The notes under the pieces were generated by a model, which ran no database searches, was not told where the DNA came from, and saw only the letters and a program-made list of their open reading frames with translations. This document shows, in pieces, positions 43,681 to 52,525 of a DNA stretch of 64,000 nt. This DNA comes from Bacillus sp. EB01 (GTDB lineage Bacteria; Bacillota; Bacilli; Bacillales; Cytobacillaceae): positions 3,541,037 to 3,605,036 of the forward strand of contig NZ_HG964497.1 in assembly GCF_000613125.1 (NCBI RefSeq), in the 5' to 3' direction. The translations under genes and the position numbers were made by a program. Every line of letters starts with the position of its first letter. Positions within the stretch are counted from its first letter, which is position 1.

Positions 43681-43744
43681 TATTATCAAAGTTGAGAACA
43701 ATACCACAAAAAAATATCGTTTATTATTTTCACTTTTGATAATA
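43681..43744. promoter_or_regulatory. Inverted repeat pair upstream of the HTH gene
   Basis: TATTATCAAA at 43681-43690 and its inverse TTTGATAATA at 43735-43744 flank the probable promoter, 44 bases apart. Possible operator pair of the HTH regulator. Confidence 0.5.
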
Positions 43745-43787
43745 ATCCCTTGAAGTGAGAATGTCAACTCCTTAATAACCAATAAAT

Positions 43788-43820
43788 AAAGAAAACCACT
43801 TGCTCTAGTTCGGCAAGTGG
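43788..43820 (-). terminator. Terminator of the VanW lipoprotein gene
   Basis: CCACTTGC/GCAAGTGG stem with a minus-strand TTTTCTTTATTT tail, about 75 bases after the stop. Confidence 0.8.
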
Positions 43821-43895
43821 CTTCGTAAAGTATTTTAGCTTGTTAAAAATATAAGCCAACAAGCGATTGTAACCAATATCAGTTTCAACTGTCGG

Positions 43896-44897
43896 CTACA
43901 CCCCTTTTTTTACAAGCTCTTTAAATTTACTTGCGGTCCTAATTTCCACAGTCAAGGATCCTTTTTTCATGACAGTTTTCACCAGAAACGGTGCCCCGCT
44001 TGTGTTTAGAAACCGAAAATCAAGTCCTCCATAGGATACGGTTGCGTCTCTTCCCTTCGGAACATAGCCGACCCCAAGGGAATGATGGTGCCACTCAACA
44101 TACTCGACTCCCAGTTGGTCCACTGCATTGAAAAGGGTAGAGGATGTTTGGCAAATGCCTCCTCCGATTCCCATGACCAGCTTTTTGTTGACGATTTCCT
44201 GTGCCGGCTGGTAACCGTGCGCCTCGTCACTAGGCCCAACCTGGGTATTGAACGAAAAATGATCTCCAGCACCGACAATCACATTGTCGATCGCTTTTGC
44301 CGATAGCTCGATATTTTTGTTCCTGCCCTTGACACTCGGATCAAAGTAAGTCGTATAAGATGCAACTAATTGTTCACTCAAGTGCGCTGCGTCCTCAGCC
44401 ATATAGCTATTTACTGATGAAACTAACGGAAGGATGACATCCCCGCCTGTTGCTGAAGCCTTGAGGATCATTTCCACCAATTGTGCCTCTTCTAAAATCA
44501 CCCGTGGCTCTCCCTTAATAATTTTTCCACCGGGTCCAAGCTTGTCGAGGTAGCCACGCTTGTCGTAACCGGGTTTTTTATCGGTTCCTGAAGCAAGTTC
44601 CCTTGCCCACTTTTCAAGCTTCTTCTTGTATTCCTCGTTGTTTTTACCATATCCCATTTCTTTAGGGATAAAAGTTTGGATAGCATTGCTCAGAGCTGGA
44701 TCCTTTATATTAACGACTACAGGCTGTGGCACGGTTTCCTTTACAGGTTCAACCGGCTTCTGTTTGGTTTGTTTGTCTGCAGCCTTTGCTGTTTTCGTTT
44801 CTGCTTGTTTGCTCACTTCCACTCCATCAGTACATCCTGCCAAGCCTATGAAACTGCAAATCAACAACACTGATATTCCTTTTGTTAGCTTCAACAT
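43896..44897 (-). CDS. VanW family lipoprotein
   Basis: About 333 residues. ATG 44897 gives a clear lipoprotein signal (LLICSFIGLAGC). A Lys/Thr-rich linker follows, then a 100-residue N-part and a VanW domain (residues about 190-330) with DHFSFNTQVGP, VMGIGGGICQTSSTLFNA and YVEWHHHSLGVGYVP. VanW proteins are linked to cell-wall or vancomycin-resistance loci but the activity is not settled. GGGGG precedes the start. Single gene. Confidence 0.9.
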   Translation of the reverse strand: MLKLTKGISVLLICSFIGLAGCTDGVEVSKQAETKTAKAADKQTKQKPVEPVKETVPQPVVVNIKDPALSNAIQTFIPKEMGYGKNNEEYKKKLEKWARELASGTDKKPGYDKRGYLDKLGPGGKIIKGEPRVILEEAQLVEMILKASATGGDVILPLVSSVNSYMAEDAAHLSEQLVASYTTYFDPSVKGRNKNIELSAKAIDNVIVGAGDHFSFNTQVGPSDEAHGYQPAQEIVNKKLVMGIGGGICQTSSTLFNAVDQLGVEYVEWHHHSLGVGYVPKGRDATVSYGGLDFRFLNTSGAPFLVKTVMKKGSLTVEIRTASKFKELVKKGV

Positions 44898-45010
44898 AAT
44901 CCCCCATATATTTTTTCTAGGCTCATTTGTTTTACGCAAAAAGCCGCTTAGCTATTATATTCCGTTCTTGATAAAGTTTTCCTCTTTCTTTATATAAAAC
45001 AAATTCCGAC

Positions 45011-45053
45011 AAGAAAAGCGCAAGCGCCTCGGTCAGCGCTGTAGCTAGACAGG
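45011..45053. repeat. Common Bacillus intergenic repeat (AAGCGCAAGCGCC type)
   Basis: AAGAAAAGCGCAAGCGCCTC with a following GCGCT can form AGCGC/GCGCT. This motif is found very often between genes of many Bacillaceae, by my recollection. Confidence 0.65.
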
Positions 45054-45056
45054 TAC

Positions 45057-45093
45057 AAAAAACCGTCTTCCTTATAGGGAAACGGTTTTTACA
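45057..45093. terminator. Bidirectional terminator
   Basis: AAAACCGTCTTCC/GGGAAACGGTTTT stem with A run left and T run right, after the kinase locus. Confidence 0.8.
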
Positions 45094-45130
45094 CTGCAAA
45101 TTTATATAGTTTCGGTCACTACAAGTATAT

Positions 45131-46382
45131 TTATTTTTCTAGTATTGGTATTGGAAAATGCAAAACGAAAGTAGTTCCTTGGCCTGGTTTGCTTTCAATA
45201 AAGACCTTCCCATTCATAGAATTTATAATGCTATAAACGACCATCATTCCTAGACCCGTTCCGTTTTTTCCTTTTAATGAAAAATAGGGCTCTCCAAGTC
45301 TCTCAATTTGTTCACTGTTCATCCCAATCCCAGTATCAGAAATGTAAATTTCACTATTCTCTCCCTTACCTTGAGTCATTACAGTTAAGGTACCACCGTT
45401 TTCCTCCATTGCTTCTATAGCGTTTTTAACAATATTTAGGATGCATTGATGAAATAAATGGCGTTCACCTTTCACCTTCACTTCATTACGTAAGTCAATA
45501 TTTATTATTACCGAATTCATATTTGCGAAAGGATGAATTAACTCTAAGATGTGAAGCATTTCTTTACTTACATCCAACACTTCCAATTTATCCGAGGCAG
45601 GTTTAGCAAACGTCAGATAATCGGTAATGATTCTTTCTGCGCGTTCAAGTTCGGTTTTCGCCAATGAGATGAATTCTCTCTTTTTATCCACTGGATAATC
45701 GTCGCTCTCTAGTATCTGCAGAAACCCTTTCGTTACCGTCATTACGGATTTCATGGGAGATTGAAGCAGCAAGATGGCTAACAATTTCAAGTTTTTCAGA
45801 ACGTCGAATTTTCTTTTTGATAACAATTGAATTCCGTACCCATTCAAGAGCGTATATTAAGATGAGGATACTTACCCCATAAAAAGATACAATTAAAAAA
45901 TCATAACCCGTTGTGAAGTTAAAGATATAGTGTATTAGTTTCATCCCGGAATATCCTACTACAATGACAGTGCTGAATATAAGTGCTAGTTTCTTACGAA
46001 GCCGCCATTTGTAATAGTGTTTAGATAGAATATAAATCATACTGGTTTCAATTATGACCATAATTGTATTTGCCATGGCTTCCTCCGGTGAATAAACCAT
46101 GATATACCCAATTGCACATACCGATAAAAATGGCAAGGTCAAACTGCCCCCATATAGCCCACCGATCAGAATCACGGTATGACGCAAATCCATCATAAAC
46201 TCCCCATTAATTTGTACGGTGAAAATAAAATTTACGAATAATGCCAAAGCAAATGACAGTGTATAAATAATATTCCTCCACGTTTTTGAGTATTCCTTAG
46301 TATCCAGTAACATCTCCGTAAACACAGTTATCAGTAAAATAAAAAGAAGGTCAATCATCAGAATTTCGAATGTATTAAACAT
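45131..46382 (-). pseudogene. KinB-like sensor histidine kinase, frameshifted at the H-box
   Basis: The first frame (46382 to 45684) has six membrane segments of the 5TM-LYT type (YGGSLTLPFLSVCAIGYIMV) and runs into the phospho-acceptor box AASISHEIRN, then loses sense. The second frame (45847 to 45131) resumes with MTVTKGFLQILE, then the N box CILNIVKNAIEAM, the DTGIGM box and GTGLGMMVVYSII. The usual HEIRNP-[L/M]-T has lost its Pro: the gap is consistent with a five-base deletion between AT repeats near 45741. A full kinase would phosphorylate a response regulator such as Spo0F to start sporulation. As it stands no active protein is made. Confidence 0.9.
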
Positions 46383-46611
46383 GAAGGGGTCCCCTACTGC
46401 AAATTATTTTCTCCTTTTATTATATTGCCTATTTGGATATCCAGAAAGTGGCAATATGAACATTTGGGCAAAAAATAACCAATTCTCCATTTCGAGTTTT
46501 CTTACAGAAGAACCATATTCAAAATTAATAGTAGAAATTGAGCCCTGTTGCTTTCGTAAAACGCTTGGACTGTTTGCTTTAGCAGATGGGAATCGTCCGA
46601 CCCCCAGCAAT

Positions 46612-46638
46612 AAAAAAACATCTTTCCGGAGAAAGATG
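46612..46638 (-). terminator. Terminator of the 41-residue gene
   Basis: CATCTTTC/GAAAGATG 8-bp stem with a minus-strand T run. Confidence 0.75.
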
Positions 46639-46656
46639 CATCATTACTTGTCTATG

Positions 46657-46782
46657 TTATTGTTTCTTTTCCTCTATGACCTGGACCAGCTGCTCAATAA
46701 TGTCGTTAAGCCTCATACTGCTTGTGTTTCTGCCCAAAATTGCCGACGTCTTTTCAACTAAAACTTTTTCTTGCTCTGTCAT
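46657..46782 (-). CDS. Small acidic helical protein, 41 residues
   Basis: ATG 46782 has GGAGGG 6 bases upstream and the frame ends just before a terminator. Protein: MTEQEKVLVEKTSAILGRNT, SSMRLNDIIEQLVQVIEEKK, Q. Soluble and helical. A short protein interaction partner is plausible. It lies about 275 bases upstream of the broken kinase on the same strand and is terminated before it. Family unknown. Confidence 0.6.
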   Translation of the reverse strand: MTEQEKVLVEKTSAILGRNTSSMRLNDIIEQLVQVIEEKKQ

Positions 46783-46891
46783 GTTACCCTCCAAAATAAT
46801 AAAGCTGTCTTACAAAGCAATATTTTCCCATAAATTATTGATTCTGTATAGAGGCTTTTGTCGTTTTTTGTAGAAAAAATTATTTTTCTTG

Positions 46892-46917
46892 GTTTATGCT
46901 GCATAAAAGTTGGGAAA
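46892..46917 (+). promoter_or_regulatory. Sigma-B-like promoter of the RsbR paralogue
   Basis: GTTTAT, 14 bases, GGGAAA agree with GTTTAA-N14-GGGTAT at 9 of 12 positions. It lies about 120 bases before GTG 47036. Confidence 0.65.
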
Positions 46918-47035
46918 AGTAATAAGTCTGTTATTTTAATGCAGGAAAATTTTCAACAAAATCTCTCATGTCCATATTTTCAAAGACACGCTATAATATT
47001 TTTAGAATTTGAATAAATTGTAAAGGTGGTTAAAT

Positions 47036-47866
47036 GTGAAATCAACATTTGAAGTATGTCTTCAAGAGATAGTCGATGAAGTTACAAGCCAAAAAGAAAA
47101 CCTCGCACAACAAAGATTTGAAGTCGATGTAAATACCTATTCCCCATATGTGAATTCAGCGTTAAGAGACTGGCGGGAGAACTTAATTTCAATCTTTGCT
47201 CAATCGATAGTCGATAATTTGGAAAATACTTTCAGCGAACTGAGGTCCTGGGGTTCTGAGAGCGTCAACCTTCTAGTCAACCTTGAACTGCCATTGGATC
47301 TCGCTGTTGAAGAAGTCCGTTTTTACCGTAATACGATTGGTGAGATTATTAAGAATGAAGCGATCAAAAATGAGTTTTCGATATCGGAATTTTATGACAT
47401 AATTTCACGGTTCGATTCCGTTGTTGACCGAGCCGTTCATTGGCTTAGTCTGTCTTATTCCGAGACATACGCCGCCCGTATTACCGCGGCTGAGCTAACT
47501 GCATTGGAGCTTTCAATCCCGATTGTTCGTATAACCGAAAGAATTGGTATCCTGCCTTTGGTTGGTGATATCGATACAAAGCGTTCCCAAGAGCTAATGG
47601 AAAAAGCGCTTAAACATGGGACAAACCTCGGACTGAGCCATATTATAATTGATTTGTCCGGTGTCCCGATCATTGATACAATGGTTGCCAACCATCTTTT
47701 CAAGGTGATCGATGCTCTTAAATTGGTTGGTATAGAATCCATTCTGACCGGGATTCGCCCTGAAATCGCCCAGACGATGATTAACCTTGGCATAAAGATC
47801 AGCGGCATCTCCACATTTGCAAGTCTTCATAACGCAGTCAAATACCTACAGCCAAACATTGAGTAA
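47036..47866 (+). CDS. RsbR-type stressosome protein, second copy
   Basis: 276 residues: helical sensor (1-160) then STAS. Thr181 in GDIDTKRS and Thr215 in IIDTMVAN are the two phosphorylation positions, 34 apart. GTG 47036 has AAAGGTGG before it. The sigma-B-like promoter suggests that the stressosome pool is increased under stress, a positive loop. Near identity to the 21712 protein around LPLIGxIDT and LTGIRPEIAQT. Confidence 0.93.
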   Translation: MKSTFEVCLQEIVDEVTSQKENLAQQRFEVDVNTYSPYVNSALRDWRENLISIFAQSIVDNLENTFSELRSWGSESVNLLVNLELPLDLAVEEVRFYRNTIGEIIKNEAIKNEFSISEFYDIISRFDSVVDRAVHWLSLSYSETYAARITAAELTALELSIPIVRITERIGILPLVGDIDTKRSQELMEKALKHGTNLGLSHIIIDLSGVPIIDTMVANHLFKVIDALKLVGIESILTGIRPEIAQTMINLGIKISGISTFASLHNAVKYLQPNIE

Positions 47867-47870
47867 GCCA

Positions 47871-47900
47871 GTACATTCCCACGAATGTACTTTTATTTTT
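47871..47900 (+). terminator. Terminator of the RsbR paralogue
   Basis: AGTACATTC/GAATGTACT stem followed by TTTTATTTTTT. Confidence 0.85.
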
Positions 47901-47996
47901 TATTTCGACAAATTCAGCAATGTATGTATGATATACTTGCTTGAAATACAGGGATACCTGAATTTTCTTGGTCCTCCCTCAAGGAGGTAATACTAG

Positions 47997-48371
47997 TTGG
48001 AAAAAATAAGTGTATTTCTTGATGATTATCGTCAGCCACCCACCGGATATGTACTAGTAAAAACAATCGATGAATGCATCGAGTTATTGGAGAGATATCC
48101 TATTCACCATCTGTCGCTTGACCACGATTTGACTGATAAGAGAAGAAATGGTTTGATGCTCGTCCAGCATATGGTAAAAAAAGGCTTGTTTGCCGGGCGC
48201 ATTACCATCCACTCGGCCAATTCAGTCGGCGGTAAAGCCATGTACAATCATTTGAAAAGCGCCCAGGCAAACTTTTCCTGGCCCTCCCATGTCGTCCTTT
48301 CCATGAGACCCCTACCCCTTGAATCCTACCCGCTACGGACACTCAAGTATTATGTGGAAACCTACCAATAA
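47997..48371 (+). CDS. Cyclic-phosphate processing receiver-domain protein
   Basis: 124 residues, one domain. The order FLDDYRQPPTGYVLVKT, then HLSLDHDL, then RITIHSANSVGGKAMYNHL matches the cyclic-phosphate processing receiver-like domain (cpRD). It has the flavodoxin-like fold of response regulators but with His and Asn (HSAN) and an acidic pair placed for RNA 2',3'-cyclic phosphate chemistry. This role is predicted for the family, not proven. TTG 47997 follows AAGGAGG by 10 bases. The 3' end overlaps a convergent gene. Confidence 0.85.
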   Translation: MEKISVFLDDYRQPPTGYVLVKTIDECIELLERYPIHHLSLDHDLTDKRRNGLMLVQHMVKKGLFAGRITIHSANSVGGKAMYNHLKSAQANFSWPSHVVLSMRPLPLESYPLRTLKYYVETYQ

Positions 48372-48639
48372 GAATATTCATAACAGAAGGATTAAAAGAC
48401 AGGTCTGGCGTAGTTGCCAGGCTGTTTATTTTTCTTGAAATAGGTATGCAATTCATACGAAAAAAATTAACAGGGCCACTTAATCTCGCCCGGTTAAAAG
48501 GGCAGTCCTTTAGCTTGGAGATTTTCTTATTAAGTTCATTTATTTCCTTCTCGACATCGTAGAGATTTTTCTGGATCCGATCCCTTCTCGCTGTTAGTAC
48601 GCTAAGCTGCTGCTTAAGTTCTTCTTTCTTTTCAGCCAT
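48343..48639 (-). CDS. Small coiled-coil protein
   Basis: About 98 residues. The first 45 (MAEKKEELKQQLSVLTARRD and on) form a coiled coil of heptads. The end is less regular and runs 29 bases into the convergent cpRD gene, so the true end may differ. ATG 48639 is 9 bases from GGAGG. Family unknown. Confidence 0.45.
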   Translation of the reverse strand: MAEKKEELKQQLSVLTARRDRIQKNLYDVEKEINELNKKISKLKDCPFNRARLSGPVNFFRMNCIPISRKINSLATTPDLSFNPSVMNILIGRFPHNT

Positions 48640-48796
48640 TAACATGTCCTCCATTGGTGGTCCTTTTTTAAGAAATCCTTCTTTATTTTGCATTTCATGG
48701 TCTATTTTTATAAACAGCCTATGTGTTTTTTAGATGGGATTTTCCCAAAAAATAAAGTGTTAATCATATTCCGATTAACACAGGCAAATCGTTTTA

Positions 48797-49669
48797 TTAA
48801 TGAATATCACGCTTTCGGAAATTTCCTCCCTTTACTTCCGCAACATCGTATACTGTCACAAAAGCCTGTGGATCAATTTCATTAATTATATCCTTCATTT
48901 TACTATCTTCGAGACGATTGATGACACATGTAATTTCCTTAAACTTCTCATTCGAATATCCGCCTTCTACTACGTTCAAGGTTGAGCCGCGCCCGAGGCG
49001 GTCACGGATTGTTTCGACTATTTCCTCCGGCTTATTGGTAATAACTTTAAAGGTTTTCGCTCCACTTAAACCTTCTTCAACAATATGAATGACTTTAGAT
49101 GCAATGTAATAGGCAATACCGGATAAAAATGCACCCTTCAGGCCAAATACTGTTGAAACAATAATGAAGACAAACAGATTTAAGAATAAAATGAAGTCGC
49201 TCGTTCCAAATGGCAGCCTTCTGGCAAGAAGGACGGCCAGCATATCAATACCATCGAGAGCTCCCCCATTACGCAATGCCAAACCCATCCCAAAACCAAT
49301 GATGATTCCACCCACCACTGTTATTAATAGCGTATCTCCCTGGATAATGGTCGGAATGTGGTGCATGACACTGGTCCCCACTGCAAGAGAGGCAATGCCA
49401 ATTACCGATTTTATAGCAAAACTTTTGCCAATTTGTTTATACCCTAAATAGACGAACGGGATATTTAATAGTGCAATTAATACCCCTAGCTGAATTCCCG
49501 TTAGTTGTGAACCAACAATGCTAATTCCGGTCACCCCGCCATCAGACACATTATTCGGGATTAATACAGCTTCCAGTCCGTACGCTGTAATGAAGCCGCC
49601 AATTATAATCATTAATATCCGTACTATCTTTAGTAATTTTCTTGATTGTTGCATCGTTTCCGAACTCAA
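48797..49669 (-). CDS. YitT family membrane protein
   Basis: About 290 residues: five or six helices with ITAYGLEAVLIPNNVSDGGV, GMGLALRNGGALDGIDMLAV and ISGIAYY-like motifs of DUF161, followed by a cytoplasmic DUF2179 domain (KTFKVITNKPEEIVETI, ending DPQAFVTVYDVAEVKGG). The transport or regulatory role is unknown. TTG 49669 follows GGGAGGAAAG. Confidence 0.92.
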   Translation of the reverse strand: MSSETMQQSRKLLKIVRILMIIIGGFITAYGLEAVLIPNNVSDGGVTGISIVGSQLTGIQLGVLIALLNIPFVYLGYKQIGKSFAIKSVIGIASLAVGTSVMHHIPTIIQGDTLLITVVGGIIIGFGMGLALRNGGALDGIDMLAVLLARRLPFGTSDFILFLNLFVFIIVSTVFGLKGAFLSGIAYYIASKVIHIVEEGLSGAKTFKVITNKPEEIVETIRDRLGRGSTLNVVEGGYSNEKFKEITCVINRLEDSKMKDIINEIDPQAFVTVYDVAEVKGGNFRKRDIH

Positions 49670-49714
49670 TTTTCTTTCCTCCCACCTGTAGTCCTGCATA
49701 CTTTTTATGTACAT

Positions 49715-50119
49715 AATTCTCTTAAAAGACTACCAATAATACGGTTTTCGTTCAACACTCGGGAAGAAAAATACAAAGAACCCAAGAGACCTAAACTTGA
49801 TAATAGGAAAACTGTTTCGATCTAATTGTAAGATGATTTACCGAATATACAGTCACCCTTTTAAGTAACTGGTTCGAAATGTTGAAGTACTAATAGTTGC
49901 TAGGAATTGCAAAGAATATCAGCACGATGGAAGCTTAGGGCTTATATGCGCTCTGAGCTTTCTTTGTGTTCTATTTTAAGCACATTCATTTAAAAGAACT
50001 CGTAACATGTGGTTCCCCTAAAGAGGATAATGCTTGTTACCACAATGGTAAAGGTTGCTAGTCCCCCGGCACTTCTTTAATATAAATATTAAGTTAGTAT
50101 TTAAAAGGAGGCAAAAAAA
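49715..50119. other. 400-base gap, no gene seen
   Basis: An imperfect plus-strand hairpin (AAGCTTAGGGC with GCGCTCTGAGCTT) lies at 49930-49964 with a weak TCTTTGTGTT tail. Otherwise AT-rich and empty. Confidence 0.4.
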
Positions 50120-50491
50120 ATGAAACTAGGTGCATTTTCTATAAGTTTAAACGTAAAAGACATTAATATTTCAAAGGCATTTTACGAAAAACTAGGATTT
50201 CAATCTTTTGGTGGTGACATTACTCAAAATTGGCTCATTATGAAGAATGAAAATTGTATAATTGGCCTATTCCAAGGAATGTTTGAAAAGAACATTCTTA
50301 CCTTTAATCCAGGATGGAATGAAAATGCCGAAAATCTTGAATCATTTACCGATATTCGCGATATTCAAAAACAACTTAAGGCAGAAGGAATAACCATGCT
50401 CTCTGAAGCAGATGACGCAACTACTGGACCAGCACACTTTATCATTGAAGATCCAGACGGCAATCAGATCCTTGTTGATCAACATCGATAG
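50120..50491 (+). CDS. VOC superfamily (glyoxalase-like) protein
   Basis: 123 residues. The paired beta-alpha-beta units begin AFSISLNVKDINISKAFYEK and IEDPDGNQILVDQH; the second Glu/His metal position is E of IIEDPDG. It could be a lyase, dioxygenase or resistance protein. RBS AAAGGAGG precedes ATG 50120. Single gene. Confidence 0.88.
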   Translation: MKLGAFSISLNVKDINISKAFYEKLGFQSFGGDITQNWLIMKNENCIIGLFQGMFEKNILTFNPGWNENAENLESFTDIRDIQKQLKAEGITMLSEADDATTGPAHFIIEDPDGNQILVDQHR

Positions 50492-50550
50492 TTAACGGAA
50501 TCACTTATAACCTTTTAGCCAGAAAGATACTTATCAGAAATTCCCTTTAT

Positions 50551-50605
50551 AAAGCCTTTCTCCAATGATTAGTACATAACTAAATTGGGCGAAAGGCTTT
50601 TAGTT
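50551..50605 (+). terminator. Terminator of the VOC gene
   Basis: AAAGCCTTTCTCC with GGCGAAAGGCTTT encloses a long loop, then TTAG; a long but clear inverted repeat. Confidence 0.6.
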
Positions 50606-50646
50606 AAGGGCCCCGATCCCTAGTTGTTAAACAAGAGATATTGGAA

Positions 50647-51111
50647 TTACTCCTTTTCTGCTTTATTTTTCAAATTCATTATGAAATAATAATTTCCTAA
50701 TAAACTGAGATATAAAAGTGGATACACTATGGCAGAATACAATAGATTCCAGTCACTATAATAAAAAAGATCTGTCTTTACTGCGATCCATTCATAAAAA
50801 ACAGCTAAGGCAGAACATATAACTATATACAAACCCTTTTTCAAAAGAGTTTGATGAAAAGGGTATAAGTTAAGAAACATGAGATTTACAGCTGGATATA
50901 TCCCAAAGGTAACACCTAACATCTCCCAATTTACAACCTTCGGGTCAAAATATCCGTATAACCCATATTTCACGTCCAAAAACATATCAACTAGTAAATG
51001 AAATCCTATGGCAAATAAGGATGTAGTGTACATATCTACTTTCAAAAGTCTCTTCGGAATAAAGTAAACGATGCTGTTGAATATTATTATCGTGATAATC
51101 ATAAGTAACAT
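50647..51111 (-). CDS. CBO0543 family membrane protein
   Basis: 154 residues with five membrane segments. LVDMFLDVKYGLYGYFDPKV, GVTFGIYPAVNLMFLNLYP and YEWIAVKTDLFYYSDWN are typical of CBO0543 proteins, of unknown function. A second member, broken, lies at 60160. The 346-base gap upstream to the phosphodiesterase gene shows only a TATACT hexamer at 51416 before it. Confidence 0.82.
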   Translation of the reverse strand: MLLMIITIIIFNSIVYFIPKRLLKVDMYTTSLFAIGFHLLVDMFLDVKYGLYGYFDPKVVNWEMLGVTFGIYPAVNLMFLNLYPFHQTLLKKGLYIVICSALAVFYEWIAVKTDLFYYSDWNLLYSAIVYPLLYLSLLGNYYFIMNLKNKAEKE

Positions 51112-51457
51112 AAAAGGCTTTCCGCCCTTCGGGATAGTTTATGTAATAGTATGTTTTCCTCAAATTCATATAGTATTAATACTATCCTTAAATCTTTAAT
51201 CGATATCCCCCCTTCAGCTTAATAATAATTTTTCACCGAACCTGCCTCTGTCAGTTTTAACCCTTCATTAAATTGGACATTTATAGTTGATCTGAAACAG
51301 ATACTAAAGTACCGGGTACAATTGTAAAAATTTCTGTGGATAAACTCCTACATTTATTCACACATTTTTCTTCATCCCTCTACATCTGCTTAATAGGGGA
51401 TTTACATCTCTCTTTTATACTGGTCATGTAAGCAAATAAGGGTTGAAGGAGATGAAG

Positions 51458-52297
51458 ATGAGGATGAAGAAGTTGATTAAACCATTGGTTGGGTTAGGAC
51501 TTGGCTTGACGCTATTTTTACAGGTAAATCAGGGAGCTTATGCAGCTGAAACAATTGGGGATTTACGGAAGGTAGATAATGTTGCCCACCGTGGAGCGTC
51601 CGGCTATGCGCCTGAAAACACGATTGCGGCGTTTGACAAGGCTGTTGACATGAAGGCGGACTACATAGAAATTGATGTCCAAATGAGTAAGGACGGCGAA
51701 CTTGTGATTATTCACGATACCACTGTCGACCGGACAACAGATGGTACCGGCAAGGTTAAGGATTTAACATTTGAAGAACTTAGGAGCCTTGATGCCGGCA
51801 GCTGGAAGTCACCAGAATTTAGTGGCGAGCAAATCCCTACTTTTGATGAAATTCTTGACCGCTACCGCGGGAAAATTGGTGTTTTAATAGAATTGAAAGC
51901 CCCTGAGCTTTACCCTGGAATCGAAGAAAAAGTGGCAATCGAACTTATTGAAAGAAACTTGAACAAGCCGCAAAATGAAAAAATCATCATCCAATCCTTT
52001 AACTTTGAATCAATGAAAAAAATGGATAAATTACTTCCTACAATACCAATTGGTGTTCTAACGTCTTCAGCGAAACACACGACCGAGCAGGCATTGCAGG
52101 AATTCGCCCAATATGCAGAGTACTTCAACCCTAGCTACGGACTCGTTTCCAAGGAATTAGTATCCAATGTCCATGACCTTGATATGAAGATTGGTTCCTG
52201 GACAGTCAGGAGCCAACAAGCAGCTGACTTCCTGCTTGAGATGAATGTTGATGCCATCATCACAGACTTCCCTGATTATGTGGATCCGAGAAATTAA
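51458..52297 (+). CDS. Secreted glycerophosphodiester phosphodiesterase
   Basis: About 279 residues with a signal peptide cut after AYA. The metal and catalytic residues are in NVAHRGASGYAPENT (His, Arg, Glu) and YIEIDVQMSKDGELVIIHD (Glu, Asp, His). It hydrolyses glycerophosphodiesters from lipids or teichoic acid to glycerol-3-phosphate outside the cell. ATG 51458 follows AAGGAG by 6 bases. A decayed second 3' end lies at 53815. It resembles B. subtilis GlpQ. Confidence 0.93.
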   Translation: MRMKKLIKPLVGLGLGLTLFLQVNQGAYAAETIGDLRKVDNVAHRGASGYAPENTIAAFDKAVDMKADYIEIDVQMSKDGELVIIHDTTVDRTTDGTGKVKDLTFEELRSLDAGSWKSPEFSGEQIPTFDEILDRYRGKIGVLIELKAPELYPGIEEKVAIELIERNLNKPQNEKIIIQSFNFESMKKMDKLLPTIPIGVLTSSAKHTTEQALQEFAQYAEYFNPSYGLVSKELVSNVHDLDMKIGSWTVRSQQAADFLLEMNVDAIITDFPDYVDPRN

Positions 52298-52305
52298 TGA
52301 TCAAA

Positions 52306-52341
52306 AGAAAGGCCCGGCGCTTTTAAGAGGCACCGGGCCTT
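52306..52341. terminator. Terminator after the phosphodiesterase gene
   Basis: AAAGGCCCGGCGC pairs with GGCACCGGGCCTTT. Confidence 0.85.
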
Positions 52342-52525
52342 TGACCCGTGTTTTTCCTCTAATTCTGTTCGGCTTTCGCCCTCAATGTGTTTCCCATTCC
52401 TGCATTACATAAAAACGGAATTCAGTTTACCCCCTTGAGATAGATTGCTCGAAAGACAATTGAAGTTTTGATGCAAAATGTTTTTTTGCAGATACTAATC
52501 TAGACGGGATTGGCCTTTCAACAAT

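Noticed and set aside
46381-46761. 126-codon plus-strand ORF
   Set aside because: It overlaps the terminator and the better supported 41-codon minus gene, and has no ribosome binding site.
51357-51421. Pho box upstream of the glycerophosphodiesterase gene
   Set aside because: TTCACA and TTTACA hexamers are present but the 11-base spacing of PhoP boxes is not kept.
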